Below, in pieces: positions 24,859-26,089 of a DNA stretch of 26,089 bases (the stretch's first letter is position 1; each line of letters begins with the position of its first letter). Source of the stretch: Candidatus Margulisiibacteriota bacterium. Its GTDB lineage: Bacteria > Margulisbacteria > Termititenacia > Termititenacales > Termititenacaceae. Below the pieces are notes generated by a model. It ran no database searches. It worked only from the letters and a program-made list of their open reading frames with translations, and had not been told where the DNA came from. The position numbers and the translations under genes are program-made. The stretch is taken from NCBI GenBank assembly GCA_031279305.1, contig JAITIS010000087.1, positions 1-26,089 on the forward strand, in the 5' to 3' direction.

Positions 24859-26088
24859 ATGCAGGCCAAACGCTGGGCACAAAAACCGCCCGCCGCCGGA
24901 TTATCGGGACGCCCCAAACCGGCGTTGCTGCTTATCGACGATGACACTGATCTGCGCCAGACTACCAAGTTAATTTTGGAAAAAGATTTTCAGGTGCTGG
25001 AAGCCGGCGATGGAGCCGCGGGGCTGGAAATACTGCGCAAAACTCCGGCGGATGTTGCGCTCTGCGATATTCGGATGCCCGGCTCCAGCGGCCTGCAGGT
25101 GCTGGAACAGATCAAAAACAGCTGGCCGCCGCTGGAAGTAATAATGCTAACCGCGGTGGGCGACGCGCGCACTGCGGTGCAGGCGCTCAAAAAAGGCGCT
25201 TTTGATTTTCTGGTCAAACCAGCCGAGCCGGAACAGCTGTTAAACACCTGCCGGCAGGCGCTGGCCAAGAAAAATCTCCTGCTTAAAAATCTGGCGTTAG
25301 AGGCGGAGTTAAACAGGCCGCCTTGCCGTAAAATGCTCGGCCGCAGCAAACCGATGCTAAAGCTATTTGCCAGCTTAAAAAAGATCGCGCGCACCACAGC
25401 GGCGGTATTGATCACTGGCGAGACCGGCACAGGCAAAGAGCTGGTTGCGCGTGCTATACACGGTTTAAGCCCGCGCGCCGGCAAAGCTTTCCTCGCCGTA
25501 AACTGCGGCGGCATACCCGGCGAACTGCTGGAAACCGAGCTTTTCGGCCACGAAAAAGGATCTTTTACCTCCGCGGATAACCGCAAGTACGGCAAATTTG
25601 AGCTGGCGCAGGGCGGCACGATATTTCTGGATGAGATCGGCAATATGCCGTTAATGATGCAGGCCAAAATGCTGCGCGTCCTGCAGGAAAACGAGATCGA
25701 GCGGGTCGGCGGCCTAAAGCCGATGCCAATAGATGTGCGTTTTATTTCCGCCACCAATGAGGATTTGAACGCCTGCATTCAGCGCAAAATATTCCGCGCT
25801 GATTTGTATCACCGGATTAGAGTTATCCCGGTGGCGCTGCCGCCTCTGCGCGAGCGCAAGGGAGACCTGCCGCTGCTGGCCGGGCATTTCTTGAGCCGTT
25901 ACAACAGCCTGTACCACGGCAGTTTTCAAAGCTTCAGCCCGGCTGTTCTAAAAACACTGGAAAATTACAGCTGGCCGGGCAATGTCCGCGAGCTGGAACA
26001 TCTGATACAGCGCATTGTCACGCTGGAAGACGGACCGGTGGTCAGGCCGGAGCATCTGCCGGAAGAATTTAGGGCGAAAAATAAATAA
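24859..26088 (+). CDS. NtrC-type response regulator without DNA-binding domain
   Basis: 409 aa. The receiver domain (~20-135) has the acidic pocket LLLIDDD, phospho-acceptor Asp70 (CDIRMPG), Thr98 and Lys120 (LVKPAE). The sigma-54-activating AAA+ domain (~155-400) has Walker A GETGTGK (187-193), Walker B GGTIFLDEIG, and the arginine-finger region FRADLYHRIRVIPVALPPLRERKGDLPLL, followed by WPGNVREL. The stop comes right after HLPEEFRAKNK, so the C-terminal Fis-type helix-turn-helix is absent, as in Helicobacter FlgR and chlamydial homologues. The sigma-54-contact loop normally reading GAFTGA is GSFTSA (234-239). It should sense a partner kinase, not visible here, and act on sigma-54 polymerase from solution, if the variant loop still works. 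It is divergent from the envelope operon. Confidence 0.9.
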   Translation: MQAKRWAQKPPAAGLSGRPKPALLLIDDDTDLRQTTKLILEKDFQVLEAGDGAAGLEILRKTPADVALCDIRMPGSSGLQVLEQIKNSWPPLEVIMLTAVGDARTAVQALKKGAFDFLVKPAEPEQLLNTCRQALAKKNLLLKNLALEAELNRPPCRKMLGRSKPMLKLFASLKKIARTTAAVLITGETGTGKELVARAIHGLSPRAGKAFLAVNCGGIPGELLETELFGHEKGSFTSADNRKYGKFELAQGGTIFLDEIGNMPLMMQAKMLRVLQENEIERVGGLKPMPIDVRFISATNEDLNACIQRKIFRADLYHRIRVIPVALPPLRERKGDLPLLAGHFLSRYNSLYHGSFQSFSPAVLKTLENYSWPGNVRELEHLIQRIVTLEDGPVVRPEHLPEEFRAKNK

Positions 26089-26089
26089 T

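Overview
The window looks like chromosome from a diderm (two-membrane) bacterium. It encodes an LptD-like outer-membrane protein, several predicted outer-membrane beta-barrels with signal peptides, a periplasmic amidase with AMIN domains, and sigma-54-type AAA+ proteins. Host-like genes are about 55-60% GC with dense gene overlaps. No rRNA or tRNA gene is visible, so taxonomy is only a guess: the unusual fusions suggest a deep-branching candidate-phylum lineage (Margulisbacteria/WOR-1 or Elusimicrobia-like), at low confidence.

Layout. (1) 1-283: AT-rich leader with a promoter for metK (+). (2) 14101 down to 1477 (-): ten tightly packed genes in transcription order dnaB, lptD-like, metallo-beta-lactamase hydrolase, holA, gap-like, a degenerate sigma-54-activator-type AAA+ protein, hisS, aspS, an SppA protease fused to an outer-membrane barrel, and tilS. 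Neighbours overlap by 1-14 nt or sit a few nt apart, so this reads as one long housekeeping operon with an internal promoter before gap. (3) 14199-14719 (+): a small unknown gene divergent from dnaB, ending in a clear intrinsic terminator. (4) 14720-17661 (+): an accessory patch with an ORF6N gene broken by an internal deletion and a Type IIG-like restriction-methylase with a mosaic base composition. (5) 24741 down to 17701 (-): a six-gene envelope operon. In order it encodes a jelly-roll secreted protein, two small secreted beta-sandwich proteins, an Ig-like chaperone-type protein, an outer-membrane barrel with a pilus/secretin-type N-terminal domain, and a large AMIN/amidase_3 peptidoglycan hydrolase. 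(6) 24859-26088 (+): an NtrC-type response regulator with no DNA-binding domain.

How the parts may work together. The envelope operon has the gene order of a chaperone-usher cluster (subunits, chaperone, outer-membrane protein) but without a recognisable usher, and it ends in its own wall-cutting amidase. It is the best candidate for an undescribed surface-export system. Its divergent neighbour is the HTH-less response regulator, which may or may not control it. Other strong oddities are a GAPDH homologue with proline in place of the catalytic cysteine, the barrel-SppA fusion, and four genes whose -10 box lies only 7-10 nt from the start codon with no ribosome-binding site, which suggests leaderless mRNAs.
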